Shown here piece by piece: positions 25,749 to 35,232 of a stretch of 64,000 nt of DNA. Origin of the DNA: Pseudomonas sp. BN102. Its GTDB lineage: Bacteria; Pseudomonadota; Gammaproteobacteria; Pseudomonadales; Pseudomonadaceae. Under the pieces are notes generated by a model. The model did not search any database and had not been told where the DNA came from. It was given only the letters and a program-made list of their open reading frames with translations. A program made the position numbers and the translations under genes. The first letter of the stretch is position 1. Each line of letters starts with the position of its first letter. The stretch spans positions 62,001 through 126,000 of the forward strand of contig NZ_SSON01000080.1 of NCBI RefSeq assembly GCF_029871245.1, given 5' to 3'.

Positions 25749-26495
25749 TCAACGGACCCCGCATTGGATATCGAGGGTCAGCGCGTTCAGGTAGGGGTTC
25801 TCCACCACGTGCTGCACCAGCGCGGCGAATTCCGCAGGATGACCCATACGGCGCGGGAACAGCAGGCTGTTGACGATGCTTTCCGACACTTTCGCCGGCA
25901 TCCCGGCCGACATGCCGGACTCGAACAGGCCCGGCGCCAGGCTCACCACGCGGATGCCGTGTTCGGCCAGGTCACGGGCGATCGGCAGCGTCATGCCGAT
26001 GACGCCGGCCTTGCTTGCGCTGTAGGCCGCCTGGCCCATCTGCCCTTCCCGCGCGGCACCGGACGCTGTGTTAATGATGACGCCGCGCTCGCCGGTTTCT
26101 TCGGGGGCGTTCGCGGTCATGGCCAGAGCGGCATGACGAATGATGTTGAAGGTGCCGGTGAGGTTGACCGCCAGCACGCGGTCCCAGAGCTCGGTGGGGA
26201 ACAGCTGGCCTTTGGAGATCGTCTTGCACGGTCCGAGGATGCCCGCGCAGTTCACCGCGACATGGACCGCGCCGAAACGCTCGACCACCGCATCGATGGC
26301 TGCCTTGACGCTGGCCTCGCTGGAAACGTCTACGGCGATCCCCTGAATACCTTCACCCAATGCCGTGTCGAGCTTCTGTTGGTCCAGGTCGAAGCCGACT
26401 ACCCTGGCACCGGCCGCCGCCAGCGCATTGCAGGTGGCCAGACCGAGGCCGGACGCTGCTCCAGTGACGATGGCGACCTTGTCGTTCAGTTTCAT
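25749..26495 (-). CDS. SDR-family oxidoreductase (HSD10-like 3-hydroxyacyl-CoA dehydrogenase)
   Basis: A 248-residue short-chain dehydrogenase with TGAASGLG, NCAG, a serine in NTASG and catalytic YSASK. The sequence resembles type II 3-hydroxyacyl-CoA dehydrogenase (HSD10), which oxidises straight and branched 3-hydroxyacyl-CoAs and some hydroxysteroids. The start at ATG 26495 follows GGGAGAAGGAAAC. A C/G-dyad promoter lies at 26536-26580. It adds a second dehydrogenase specificity to the pathway. Confidence 0.9.
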   Translation of the reverse strand: MKLNDKVAIVTGAASGLGLATCNALAAAGARVVGFDLDQQKLDTALGEGIQGIAVDVSSEASVKAAIDAVVERFGAVHVAVNCAGILGPCKTISKGQLFPTELWDRVLAVNLTGTFNIIRHAALAMTANAPEETGERGVIINTASGAAREGQMGQAAYSASKAGVIGMTLPIARDLAEHGIRVVSLAPGLFESGMSAGMPAKVSESIVNSLLFPRRMGHPAEFAALVQHVVENPYLNALTLDIQCGVR

Positions 26496-26535
26496 TTTGT
26501 TTCCTTCTCCCGAGCGCAGTGAATAGTCCGACGCG

Positions 26536-26580
26536 ATCTTAGGGAAGCCGTACAGTGCCCCGTCCCCTCCCTTTTTGGGG
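26536..26580 (-). promoter_or_regulatory. C/G-rich dyad plus -10 box upstream of HSD10-like SDR
   Basis: On the minus strand CCCCAAAAAGGGAGGGG (26564-26580) is followed about 33 nt later by TAAGAT (26536-26541). The spacing matches the copies at 1621, 9440 and 24485. Confidence 0.55.
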
Positions 26581-26787
26581 CGGCAAGGGCGTCCAGGCTT
26601 GGCGCGACAGCACACCAGCTACGGGACCCGGACTTCCTTGACGCGACAGTGGCGCTTCGCTAGCGTCGCCGACCGAGTTCCATCCGACGGGACGTGCAGC
26701 GGACTGGTGCGGTTAGCCGAATCGGTAAAACCGATCCATCCTTTCCTACGCGCTACCCTTCGCAGACCGTGAACCAGGGACAAGACG

Positions 26788-29490
26788 TTGATAACAAAGA
26801 CACCCAGGCACTTGGTCTCCACCAAGTTCTCGCCGCCACGCATAGGCACGAAGCACGTGCTTCGCGGCAACCTCTTGGCGCAACTGGAACGCATGCACCA
26901 CTGCAGGCTCGCGCTCATCACCGGTGCCGCGGGTTACGGCAAGACCACCCTGCTGGCCCAGTGGCGGCAGTCGCGGCTGCGTGCGGGTGGGGAAGTCGTC
27001 TGGGTCTCGCTGACGGCGGAAGACAACAGCTACTCGGCATTCTGCGCGACGCTGCTGGAAGCACTGCGGCGCCTGGGCATCGAAGTGGGCATCGACCTGC
27101 TGCGCGACGACAACGCAGCCAGCGCGATGGATGCCACCGTTGCCGCCATCGTCGACGCCGCAGCCATGCACGCCAAAGAGCTCTACCTGATCCTCGACGA
27201 TTACCACCATGTCGAAGTTCCCTTGGCGCACAAGCTGATCCAGAAGCTTCTCGACCAAGGACCCGGCAACCTCCATCTGGTGCTGGCCTCGCGGGTCACC
27301 CCTCCGCTCAGCCTTTCGCGGTTGCGGGTCATGGACCAGGTGGCCGAGATAGAAAGCGTCGAACTGCCATTCGACCTGACCGAAACCCGCGCCTTCATCG
27401 AGGAGAACCTGGGCAGCAACAGGATCAACGCGGACGAGTTGAGCCTGATCCATGACCTGACCAGCGGTTGGCCCTCTTGCCTGCAACTGATCGTCATTAT
27501 GCTGAAGAACCGCGCCGACAGCCGCGCCATCCTGCAGGACCTGCTCTGGCGCTCCAGCGACCTGCAGACTTACCTGAGTGAGGAAGTGGTGGCGCACCTT
27601 CCAACTGAGATGGTGGCGTTCACCGAGGCGCTGTCGATATTCCGCCGCTTCAGCGCCGCGATGGCCAAGGCCGTGACCGGCCATGCCGACGCTGGCGAGC
27701 TGATCAAGCGCATGGAAGACGAGAACCTGCTGATCTACCGCGTGGACTCGGACGACCGCCAGGCGTGGTACCGCTTCCACCCGCTGTTCGGCGAGTTTCT
27801 CAGCACCCGCCTGGAACGGCGTGGCAGCGACCAGGTACGCGAACTGCACCGCAGGGGCGCACACTGGCTCGCGGAACACAACTGCCTGACCGAGGCGGTG
27901 CGTCACGCCAGCCTCGGCGACGATGTCGAGTTCGCCACCCAGGTGATCGAACGCTCCGCTCCCGCCACCTGGACCCTCGACTACCTGGCGCCCACGCTGC
28001 GCTTGCTCGAACGCCTTCCGGAAGACGTGCTGTTCCGTCACCCGCGCCTGCTCTTCCTGGCCTGCGTGACCGTTTCCCTCACCTCCCGTCCGGCGCGGGC
28101 GAAGTCCTGGCTGGCCCGGCTGGAAGCCAGCGACATGCAGGGTTACCCGGAGCTGGCCAGCGGCCTGTCGCTGGTCCGCGCTGCAATCGCGGTGCAAGAC
28201 GACGATTCCAATCGTGCCGTGCAGTTGCTGGAGCCGGTGCGCGACGCGCCGATGGAGAATCCCTTCCTGCGCTACATGCTGCTGGCCACCCTGACCGTGG
28301 CCTACTACATCGCCGGCCGCTACGCCGATGCGCGACGGCTGTTCGACATCCATCCCATCCCGCCGGAGGATCGCGGCAACGACATGGCGATGGTGGCAGA
28401 GTCGGCCCAGGTGACCGCTCACATGCTGGCCGGCGATGTACGCGAAGCCGAGCGCCTGGGTTCGGAGTTGCTCGAACGCTCGACGCGCGAACACGGCCAT
28501 CGCTCGATCTGCGCCAACCTGTGCGCCAGCCTGCTCTCGGACGCATTCTACGAACTCAACCGCATCGACGACGCCCGCGAGCTGATCGCCAACCGCTTCG
28601 GGCTGCTGCACTCTTCGGTGCCGGACGTGATCCTGCGCACCAACATGGTCCGCGCACGTCTCGACCTGTTGCAGAAAGGCCCGGACGCGGCACTGGGCTT
28701 TCTCCAGCAACAGATCGCCCATTTGCGTTGCCTCGGGCAGCTCAGGCCGGTGGCCCATCTGCTCGCCGAACAGATTCGCGTCCTGCTGATCAAGGGCAAC
28801 CGCATTCGCGCCACCGAGCTGCTGGCGAGCCTTGAGGAACTGGCGCAGGCCCATGCCACTGAACAGGGGGCCCGTGCCGAGCTGCCGGCGCTCGCCGCCC
28901 TGGCCCGTGCCCGGTTGCTGCGCAGCGAGAACTCGGAACGCGCCCTGGAGGCCCTGAAGGTCGTCAGCGACTATGCCCTGCGCTTCAATCGTGGTCGCTT
29001 TGCTGTGCTGGCCGACCTGCTCCGCGCAGACATCCTCTACGATCTCAAGCGGTCCGATGAATCGGTCGCCGTCCTCACGGGCATGCTGGAGGCCGCCCAG
29101 GGATTCGGCCTGGTCCGCACCCTGCTGGACGAAGGCCCGCTGACAGAAAAACTGCTGCACCGGCTGGCCGAGGAACACCCCCAGGAAGGCCCCATCGGCG
29201 AGTACGTGGATGAGTTGCTCGGCAAGCTCACCGATCCATGTTCGGCGAACGCCGCGATGCCTCGTCCGCGCCGCGCGGCGACACCCGAGCAGCAGCCGGT
29301 GCTGACACCGCGCGAACTGGAAATCCTCAGCCTGGTGGCCCAGGCGATGTCCAGCAAGCGAATTGCCCATACGCTGGACATCACCCTGGAAACGGTGAAG
29401 TGGAACCTGCGCAATATCTTCGTCAAGCTCGGTGTTTCCAGCCGCTACGACGCGATGGTCTGGGCGCGCAACCACAAGCTCATCGACTGA
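26788..29490 (+). CDS. MalT/LAL-type LuxR-family transcriptional activator
   Basis: A 900-residue signal-transduction ATPase activator: Walker A GAAGYGKT at residues 46-53, a long TPR-like middle, and a C-terminal LuxR helix-turn-helix starting LTPRELEILSLV with ETVKWNLRNIFVKLGV. The start is TTG 26788 with AGGGA upstream; no in-frame ATG fits before the TKFSPPR motif. It is paralogous to the truncated gene at the left window edge. MalT-type activators bind G-rich boxes near the -35, which fits the G-rich dyads seen in this window. It probably senses a pathway metabolite. Confidence 0.92.
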   Translation: MITKTPRHLVSTKFSPPRIGTKHVLRGNLLAQLERMHHCRLALITGAAGYGKTTLLAQWRQSRLRAGGEVVWVSLTAEDNSYSAFCATLLEALRRLGIEVGIDLLRDDNAASAMDATVAAIVDAAAMHAKELYLILDDYHHVEVPLAHKLIQKLLDQGPGNLHLVLASRVTPPLSLSRLRVMDQVAEIESVELPFDLTETRAFIEENLGSNRINADELSLIHDLTSGWPSCLQLIVIMLKNRADSRAILQDLLWRSSDLQTYLSEEVVAHLPTEMVAFTEALSIFRRFSAAMAKAVTGHADAGELIKRMEDENLLIYRVDSDDRQAWYRFHPLFGEFLSTRLERRGSDQVRELHRRGAHWLAEHNCLTEAVRHASLGDDVEFATQVIERSAPATWTLDYLAPTLRLLERLPEDVLFRHPRLLFLACVTVSLTSRPARAKSWLARLEASDMQGYPELASGLSLVRAAIAVQDDDSNRAVQLLEPVRDAPMENPFLRYMLLATLTVAYYIAGRYADARRLFDIHPIPPEDRGNDMAMVAESAQVTAHMLAGDVREAERLGSELLERSTREHGHRSICANLCASLLSDAFYELNRIDDARELIANRFGLLHSSVPDVILRTNMVRARLDLLQKGPDAALGFLQQQIAHLRCLGQLRPVAHLLAEQIRVLLIKGNRIRATELLASLEELAQAHATEQGARAELPALAALARARLLRSENSERALEALKVVSDYALRFNRGRFAVLADLLRADILYDLKRSDESVAVLTGMLEAAQGFGLVRTLLDEGPLTEKLLHRLAEEHPQEGPIGEYVDELLGKLTDPCSANAAMPRPRRAATPEQQPVLTPRELEILSLVAQAMSSKRIAHTLDITLETVKWNLRNIFVKLGVSSRYDAMVWARNHKLID

Positions 29491-29501
29491 AAACCCACTC
29501 G

Positions 29502-29548
29502 CCCCTCCCCAAGCGGGGGGCGGCCCGGCACCTTTCCGCCCCTACGCT
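29502..29548 (+). promoter_or_regulatory. C/G-rich dyad upstream of the DUF2889 gene
   Basis: CCCCTCCCC-AAGC-GGGGGG (29502-29520) lies 33 nt from a weak -10-like TACGCT (29543-29548). The -10 is the poorest of the set, so the call rests mainly on the dyad and its spacing. Confidence 0.4.
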
Positions 29549-29581
29549 CCGGTTCTCGACATTCGCCACGGGAACTCAGCC

Positions 29582-30160
29582 ATGAGCCACGCACGGACAC
29601 TCCTCCATACCCGCCACGTCACCTGCAACGCCTACCTGCGCGAGGACGGGCTGCTGGATGTGGAAGGCGAGATGCGTGACATCACCCCCGATGACGCCGA
29701 CATGCTGTTCCGCGTCGTGCCGGCCAATGGGAACATCCATCACATGCACATCACCATGACCCTGGACCGGGAACTGGTAATCCAGCAGGTAACGGCCAGA
29801 ACCCACGCCGGACCGACGCCCTACTGCGCACAGATCGAGTCCGCCTATACCGCCCTGGCGGGGCTGCGGATCGGGCCAGGCTTCATGCCAAGGATCAAGG
29901 CGCGGGTCGGTGGTGCCAGCGGTTGCACCCACCTCACCGAACTCTTTGGTCCAATGGCCACCACCGCCTACCAGGCCCATTTCGCCCTGCTCCGCAAGCA
30001 CGACCACCTCCGCGATCGCCTGGCGAGCGACCGGCCCCTGCCGCGCCCCAGCCTGATTGACAGCTGCCACACCTACCGTCTGGACGGCGAGGCCATCAAG
30101 GTCATCTGGCCGGAAGATCGCAGGCTGGACGATGACACTCGGACCGAGAAATCGGAATGA
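29582..30160 (+). CDS. DUF2889 family protein
   Basis: A 192-residue soluble protein with the DUF2889 pattern: an N-terminal RHVTCNAYLREDGLLDVEG block, then ARTHAGPTPYC and a GCTHLTELFGPMATTAYQ block. The start ATG at 29582 is weakly preceded by GGGAACTCAGCC. The conserved histidines and cysteine (GCTHL) suggest metal or substrate binding, but the family function is unknown. It stands alone behind a C/G-dyad, which suggests it belongs to the same regulon. DUF2889 genes are frequent neighbours of aromatic and steroid catabolic genes. Confidence 0.82.
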   Translation: MSHARTLLHTRHVTCNAYLREDGLLDVEGEMRDITPDDADMLFRVVPANGNIHHMHITMTLDRELVIQQVTARTHAGPTPYCAQIESAYTALAGLRIGPGFMPRIKARVGGASGCTHLTELFGPMATTAYQAHFALLRKHDHLRDRLASDRPLPRPSLIDSCHTYRLDGEAIKVIWPEDRRLDDDTRTEKSE

Positions 30161-30262
30161 CCGCCGCGCGGGAGTCCTGACAAAGGGCAATATTCATTAA
30201 AAATCAATGCGTTGAGCCACAAAAGAAACACGGAACATCGCGCCACGACCTCATTCCATACT

Positions 30263-30321
30263 CGCTCCTGCGGCCTGCCGAGGCCCCACTACAACAACAA
30301 TCCGGCTTTCCCGCAGGAGCG
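30263..30321 (+). promoter_or_regulatory. inverted repeat covering the MFS ribosome-binding site
   Basis: CGCTCCTGCGG (30263-30273) pairs with CCGCAGGAGCG (30311-30321). The right arm contains the GGAG site of the MFS gene (ATG 30327), and a GGCC/GGCC inner stem lies in the loop. Folding would hide the ribosome site; it may equally be a REP relic. Confidence 0.4.
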
Positions 30322-30326
30322 GTTCC

Positions 30327-31682
30327 ATGAGCGATACCATCCAGCCCTTCCCGGCCACCTCCGCACTACCGACCCAGCAATTAAAGCGCACGTTCACCAA
30401 GGTCATCTGGCGACTGCTGCCCTTCCTGATGCTGGCGTTCATCATCAACGCCATCGACCGGCTCAACCTGTCTTTTGCCAAGCTGCGCATGGCCGAGGAC
30501 ATCGCCCTCAGTGATGCTGCCTACGGCATCGGTGCCGGCATTTTCTACCTGGGCTACATCCTCTTCGAGGTGCCGAGCAACCTGTACATGCAGCGCGTCG
30601 GCGCGCGCGCCACGCTGACGCGGATCATGATCCTCTGGGGCCTGATCACCGTGGCCACGGCGTTCGTCACCACGCCCAACCAATTGATCGCCGCGCGCTT
30701 CCTGCTGGGCATCGCCGAAGCGGGATTCTTTCCTGGCCTGATCCTATTCCTCACTTACTGGTTCCCGGCCGCGCTGCGTGGGCGCATCACCGCCTCCTTC
30801 TTCATGGCGGCCATGGTCGCCGGGATGATCTGCGGCCCGCTGTCCGGGGCCATCATGGCGCACCTGCATGGCTTGCTTGGGCTGCGCAACTGGCAGGTGC
30901 TGTTCGTCCTCACCGGTCTGCCAGCGGTACTGCTGGGAGTGATCGGCCGCTTCTGGCTGACCGACCGGCCCGAGCAGGCCACCTGGCTGGACGACGAAGA
31001 AAAACGCCAGATCCGACAGGCACTGGCAGAGGAGCCGGTCTCCGCCGTGAAGCATCATGGATTCAGTGGCGTGCTGCGCGACCCGCTGCTGTACGTAGCA
31101 GGTCTGGTGTGCTTCTGCATCTACAGCGGCTCCAACACCGTATCCTACTGGCTGCCGACCCTGGTGCGCGGCTTCGGCCTGGAAGACCTGAAACTCATTG
31201 GCCTGGTCACCGCCTTGCCCTTCCTTGGCGGCCTCTGCGCCATGTACCTGCTGGGCCGCAGTTCGGACCGCCACATGGAACGCCGCTGGCACCTGAGCCT
31301 GACCATGCTGGTGGCCGCCGCCAGCTTCTGTCTGCTGGACCTGGCCCACGGAAATGCGGTGTTTTCCATGGCACTGATGAGCCTGGGCGCTGCTTCTACG
31401 CTGTCGGCCATGCCGCTGTTCTGGACCATCCCGCCGGCCCTGTTGAGCAAGTCCGGCGCGGCCGGCGGCATCGCCATCATCAGCAGCATCGGCAACCTGG
31501 CCGGCGTGCTCAGCCAAATGGCAGTAGGCGCCGTGAAAACCGCTACCGGCAGCCTCTACCTGGCGTTCGACCTGATTGCCGGGCTGTTGGTGGTAGGCAG
31601 CCTGTTGCTGCTTGTTTGCATTCCTGCACGGCGCCTTGCGGCACCGCGCCCGGCGGATCGCCCGATCACTGAAAGGACTTGA
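30327..31682 (+). CDS. MFS transporter, anion:cation symporter (ACS) type
   Basis: A 451-residue inner-membrane transporter with 12 predicted helices. The signature segments NAIDRLNLSFA (helix 1), GYILFEVPSN (helix 2) and RFLLGIAEAGFFPG (helix 4) are typical of the ACS family importing organic anions such as tartrate, phthalate or aromatic acids. The start ATG follows CAGGAGCGG. It is followed after 5 nt by a TPP-dependent enzyme, forming a two-gene operon that probably imports and converts a 2-oxo or hydroxy acid. Confidence 0.92.
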   Translation: MSDTIQPFPATSALPTQQLKRTFTKVIWRLLPFLMLAFIINAIDRLNLSFAKLRMAEDIALSDAAYGIGAGIFYLGYILFEVPSNLYMQRVGARATLTRIMILWGLITVATAFVTTPNQLIAARFLLGIAEAGFFPGLILFLTYWFPAALRGRITASFFMAAMVAGMICGPLSGAIMAHLHGLLGLRNWQVLFVLTGLPAVLLGVIGRFWLTDRPEQATWLDDEEKRQIRQALAEEPVSAVKHHGFSGVLRDPLLYVAGLVCFCIYSGSNTVSYWLPTLVRGFGLEDLKLIGLVTALPFLGGLCAMYLLGRSSDRHMERRWHLSLTMLVAAASFCLLDLAHGNAVFSMALMSLGAASTLSAMPLFWTIPPALLSKSGAAGGIAIISSIGNLAGVLSQMAVGAVKTATGSLYLAFDLIAGLLVVGSLLLLVCIPARRLAAPRPADRPITERT

Positions 31683-31687
31683 AGACA

Positions 31688-33235
31688 ATGAGCGAAATGA
31701 ACGGCGCGGAAAGCCTCGTAAAAACCCTGCTGGCCTCCGGCGTGGATACCTGCTTCGCCAATCCCGGCACCAGTGAAATGCATTTCGTCGCCGCCCTCGA
31801 TCGCAATCCCGGCATGCGCTGCGTGCTGGGTCTGTTCGAAGGTGTCGTGACTGGTGCCGCCGACGGTTACGCGCGGCTGGCCGGCAAACCTGCCACCACC
31901 CTGTTGCATTGCGGCCCCGGCCTGGCCAATGGCCTGGCCAACCTGCACAACGCGCGACGTGCGCGGACACCCATGGTGAACATCGTCGGCGACCAGGCAA
32001 CCCATCATCGCCCCTACGACGCACCGCTCACCGCCGACACCGAGGGTTGGGCCCGCCCGGTTTCCGTCTGGACCCGCACGGCGACATCGGCCGGCTCCGT
32101 GGGCTTGGCTGCCGCCACGGCGGTGCAAGCGGCCTGCAGCGCACCCGGTGGCATCGCCACCCTGATCCTGCCCTCGGACGTCTGCTGGGATGCCGGCGGC
32201 GTGGTCGCCGCGCCCCTTGCGCCGATCGCAACGCCGAGGGTCGCCCCCGATGCCGTACAGCAGGCCGCCCGGATACTGCGCTCCGGCCAACCGACTCTGC
32301 TGTTGCTGGCTGGCAAGGCGCTGGGACAGGATGCCCTGGCGGCCGCCCATCGAATCTCTGCCGCAACCGACGCGCGCCTGCTCTCGACGGTGTCCAACCC
32401 TCGCGTCGCCCGTGGTCGAGGTCGCTTCGCGGTGGAGCGACTGCCCTATTCCGGCGATGTCGCACGCGCGAAACTGGCTGGCATCGCCCATATCATCCTG
32501 GTGGGTACACCCGCACCAGCGACGTTCTTCGCTTATCCCGGCAAGGCACCCCGTCCCTATCCGGAGGATGCCGGTATCCACTTCCTGGCCCGCCCGGAAG
32601 AAGACCTGCTCGACGCCCTCGAGCGTCTGGCCGAGGAGCTAGGGGCTCCGCACGTGAAGCCGTTCTGCGCGCCCATCGATGCATCGGTCGGCCGTGGCGT
32701 GATAACCCCGCAAGCATTGGCGCAGTCGCTCAACGCCCTGCTGCCCGAGCAGGCCATCGTGGTCGACGAGAGCATCACCTTCGGCCCGCCCCTCTACGCC
32801 GGCACCCTGAATGCCGCCCCTCACGACTGGCTGCAGGTGGGCGGCGGTGCCATCGGCGACGGCCTGCCGCTTTCCCTGGGCGCTGCGGTGGCGGCGCCGC
32901 ACCGCCGCGTCGTCACCCTGCAGGCGGATGGATCAGGCATGTACACCGTCCAGGCCCTCTGGTCCATGGCGCGGGAATGCCTCGATGTCACGGTGGTGGT
33001 ACTGGCCAATCGCAAGTACGCGATCCTCCAGCACGAACTGGAAAACGTCGGCGCGAGCGCGGGCAAGACCGCAATGGAGATGCTGGGCATTGGCAACCCC
33101 GATCTCGACTGGGTGCGCCTGGCCAATGGCATGGGCGTGGAAGCGGACCGTGTCACCAGCATGGAAGGTTTCAACGAGCTGTTCAGCCGGGCCAACCGGA
33201 CCCCGGGCCCTTTCCTGATCGAACTGGTCGTCTGA
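31688..33235 (+). CDS. TPP-dependent enzyme (acetolactate synthase/benzoylformate decarboxylase-like)
   Basis: A 515-residue thiamine-diphosphate enzyme with the three usual domains. The catalytic glutamate is in LFEGVVTGAADGYAR and the cofactor-binding QADGSGMYT...NRKYA is near the C terminus. ATG 31688 is 10 nt from AGGA; a TTG nine bases upstream overlaps the MFS stop. It lacks a partner small subunit and sits behind an organic-anion transporter, so a 2-oxoacid decarboxylase or C-C lyase is more likely than branched-chain amino acid synthesis. Confidence 0.87.
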   Translation: MSEMNGAESLVKTLLASGVDTCFANPGTSEMHFVAALDRNPGMRCVLGLFEGVVTGAADGYARLAGKPATTLLHCGPGLANGLANLHNARRARTPMVNIVGDQATHHRPYDAPLTADTEGWARPVSVWTRTATSAGSVGLAAATAVQAACSAPGGIATLILPSDVCWDAGGVVAAPLAPIATPRVAPDAVQQAARILRSGQPTLLLLAGKALGQDALAAAHRISAATDARLLSTVSNPRVARGRGRFAVERLPYSGDVARAKLAGIAHIILVGTPAPATFFAYPGKAPRPYPEDAGIHFLARPEEDLLDALERLAEELGAPHVKPFCAPIDASVGRGVITPQALAQSLNALLPEQAIVVDESITFGPPLYAGTLNAAPHDWLQVGGGAIGDGLPLSLGAAVAAPHRRVVTLQADGSGMYTVQALWSMARECLDVTVVVLANRKYAILQHELENVGASAGKTAMEMLGIGNPDLDWVRLANGMGVEADRVTSMEGFNELFSRANRTPGPFLIELVV

Positions 33236-33281
33236 GACGCAAGCAACACGCCATTCCGCCCAACGCAGCATCGGCAACCCC

Positions 33282-33363
33282 GGAAACGTTGGGCTTCGCG
33301 TAGCTCTGCCACAGCCTACATGGACTCGGCCCGCTTCATTGTGGGAGCGAATTCATTCGCGAT
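33282..33363. repeat. intergenic repeat and REP element
   Basis: Bases 33282-33320 (GAAACGTTGGGCTTCGC core) recur almost unchanged at 41828-41865. A REP copy with GTGGGAGCGAATTCATTCGC lies at 33340-33363. Directly after it ATGTGGC-AGC-GCCACAT (33362-33378) forms a palindrome 5 bp from the AraC box. Confidence 0.75.
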
Positions 33364-33382
33364 GTGGCAGCGCCACATGACA

Positions 33383-33409
33383 TTGGCACCCAATGGCAAA
33401 ACCCTGGCG
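33383..33409 (+). promoter_or_regulatory. putative AraC-family operator 1 (oxidase promoter)
   Basis: TTGGCACCCAATGGCAAA continues to CCCTGGCG. It matches boxes at 36436 and 38056, with TGGC half-sites 21 bp apart, two helical turns as in AraC-type direct repeats. It lies 85 bp before the ATG of the FAD oxidase. Confidence 0.65.
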
Positions 33410-33494
33410 TGAGCTGGCAATCGAAACGCAGACCGCCTCTGGCATGTTGGCCGACAAGGCCGCAAGGCATCACAACAAGCTCAGAGGTGTGGAA

Positions 33495-34958
33495 ATGGGT
33501 GACCAGCAGCATGACGGAGTCAGCCGTCGCAAATTCCTTCGCAATGCGGGTGTCGTCGGTGCTGCCGGCGCGGTGGCGGTGGCAGGCAGTGCTTCGCTGA
33601 CCGCGTCGACCGAGGACAAGCCGGAAGGCGCCGGCAAGTTCGCCGATTGCGATTACGACGTGGTGGTCATCGGCGGCGGCTTCGCCGGCGTGACGGCAGC
33701 CCGCGACAGCATGAAGAACGGCTACCGGACGCTCGTGCTGGAAGCCCGTAACCGTCTCGGCGGACGCACCTTCAGCAGCGAGTTCGCCGGTCACAAGGTC
33801 GAGCTGGGCGGCACCTGGATCCACTGGACCCAGCCCTTTGTCTGGGCCGAAGTGCAGCGCTACGGCCTGCCGCTGAAAGAAACCCCCGAGCCCTTCGTCG
33901 AGGAAAAGCAGACCGTCCGCATCATTCACGAAGGCAAAGCCATCGAGCCGACGCTCGAGGACCTGATCGCCATCTCCAAGGCGATCAAGGAATACTTCGC
34001 CGAGGCCCCCAAGCTGTGGGAGCGCCCCTACGACGCCAAGTACACCTGGAAGGAGCTGCTCGCGGTGGACAGCATGAGCGGTGCCGATCGCTTCGCGCAG
34101 CTCAAGCTGACCTCGCTGCAGCGCAGTTTCGTCGATGCCTACGTTGCCGGTATCGCCCACACCACCAGTGATCGCGCCTCCTATGCCGACGTGGCGCGCT
34201 GGTGGTCGCTGCCGGGCTGGAACATGACGGCGTTCGTCGACGCCTGCGGCCGCTACAGCTTCAAGGACGGCACCATCAGCCTGATCAACGCCATGCTGAA
34301 CGAGGGCAAGCCGGATGTGCGGCTGTCCACCCCGGTGACCAAGGTGGAGCAACAGGGCGAGCGGGTCCTGGTCACCACCCAACAGGGCGAAACCCTCCGC
34401 GCCGCCGCGGTGATCGTGGCCGTACCGATGAACGTGCTGCCGCGCATCGCCTTCACCCCGGCACTGGACCCGAAGCTGGTCGCGGCGGCGAAAGAGAAGC
34501 ACAGCGGCAGCGGGATCAAGGTATTCGTCCGCACCAAGGGCAAGCTCCCCGACGACGGCAAACGGATCGGGGTGGCCGGCACCGGTAATCCGATCAACGT
34601 ACTGGCGACCTACGCCAAGGCCGAGGATCACACCATTTTCGTCGGCTTCGGCGCCGATCCGCAGATGCTCGACATCCAGGACCGCGACGCGGTGCAGGCG
34701 GTGGTGAGTTCCTTCTATCCGGACCTGGAAGTGGAGGAATGCTACGGATACGAATGGACCCTGGACCCGTATTCCCAGGGCACCTACTGCAGCTACAAGC
34801 CGAACTGGCTGGGCAAGTACTACGACCACTTCCAGAAGGATCGCGGCCGGGTGCTGTTCGGCCAGGGCGACCACGGCGAAGGCTGGCGCGGCTTTATCGA
34901 CGGTGCCATCAGCGCCGGCAGCAAGGCAGCGTTGAGAACCCGCGAACTACTGGGTTGA
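33495..34958 (+). CDS. Tat-exported flavin amine oxidase family protein
   Basis: A 487-residue FAD-dependent amine oxidase. The start ATG 33495 gives a twin-arginine signal with SRRKFLR at residues 10-16 and a hydrophobic Ala/Val/Gly stretch; earlier in-frame starts would place the signal inside the protein and overlap the operator. The Rossmann motif is VIGGGFAG, then LEARNRLGGRTFS and a C-terminal GQGDHGEGWRGFIDGAI motif binding FAD. It probably oxidises an amine in the periplasm with oxygen as acceptor. It is convergent with the AraC gene and likely under its control. Confidence 0.9.
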   Translation: MGDQQHDGVSRRKFLRNAGVVGAAGAVAVAGSASLTASTEDKPEGAGKFADCDYDVVVIGGGFAGVTAARDSMKNGYRTLVLEARNRLGGRTFSSEFAGHKVELGGTWIHWTQPFVWAEVQRYGLPLKETPEPFVEEKQTVRIIHEGKAIEPTLEDLIAISKAIKEYFAEAPKLWERPYDAKYTWKELLAVDSMSGADRFAQLKLTSLQRSFVDAYVAGIAHTTSDRASYADVARWWSLPGWNMTAFVDACGRYSFKDGTISLINAMLNEGKPDVRLSTPVTKVEQQGERVLVTTQQGETLRAAAVIVAVPMNVLPRIAFTPALDPKLVAAAKEKHSGSGIKVFVRTKGKLPDDGKRIGVAGTGNPINVLATYAKAEDHTIFVGFGADPQMLDIQDRDAVQAVVSSFYPDLEVEECYGYEWTLDPYSQGTYCSYKPNWLGKYYDHFQKDRGRVLFGQGDHGEGWRGFIDGAISAGSKAALRTRELLG

Positions 34959-34986
34959 AGCGCCGAGCCCGCAGGTCGCCTCGATT

Positions 34987-35223
34987 CGTAGGGTGGACAT
35001 CGCTCTTCATGTCCACCAGCGGAGTCACGCCCGGCGACGATGGTGGATGGAAAGAGCGCCATCCACCCTACGGTTGGTGCCCCACAGGAAGTACGCGGGG
35101 TCATCGATTTCGTAGGGTGGACATCGCTCTTCATGTCCACCAGCGAAGCCACGTCCGGCGACGATGGTGGATGGAAAAAGCGCCATCCACCCTACGGCAT
35201 TCGCGAATGAATTCGCTCCCACA
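34987..35223. repeat. two 86-bp palindromic repeats plus REP
   Basis: Copies at 34987-35072 and 35111-35196 differ at only four positions. Each begins CGTAGGGTGGA and ends TCCACCCTACG, so each can fold on itself. A REP copy in reverse orientation follows at 35198-35223. The block fills the gap between the convergent oxidase and AraC genes. Confidence 0.85.
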
Positions 35224-35232
35224 GGGAGATTT

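Noticed and set aside
26708-26748. Possible tRNA-like or operator hairpin (ATCGGT/ACCGAT)
   Set aside because: The stem is only 6 bp and there is no cloverleaf, acceptor stem or CCA; not enough to call.
30161-30326. AraC-type box upstream of the MFS gene
   Set aside because: No TGGCACC/TGGCG pair is present, so the MFS-TPP operon is not assigned to the AraC regulon.
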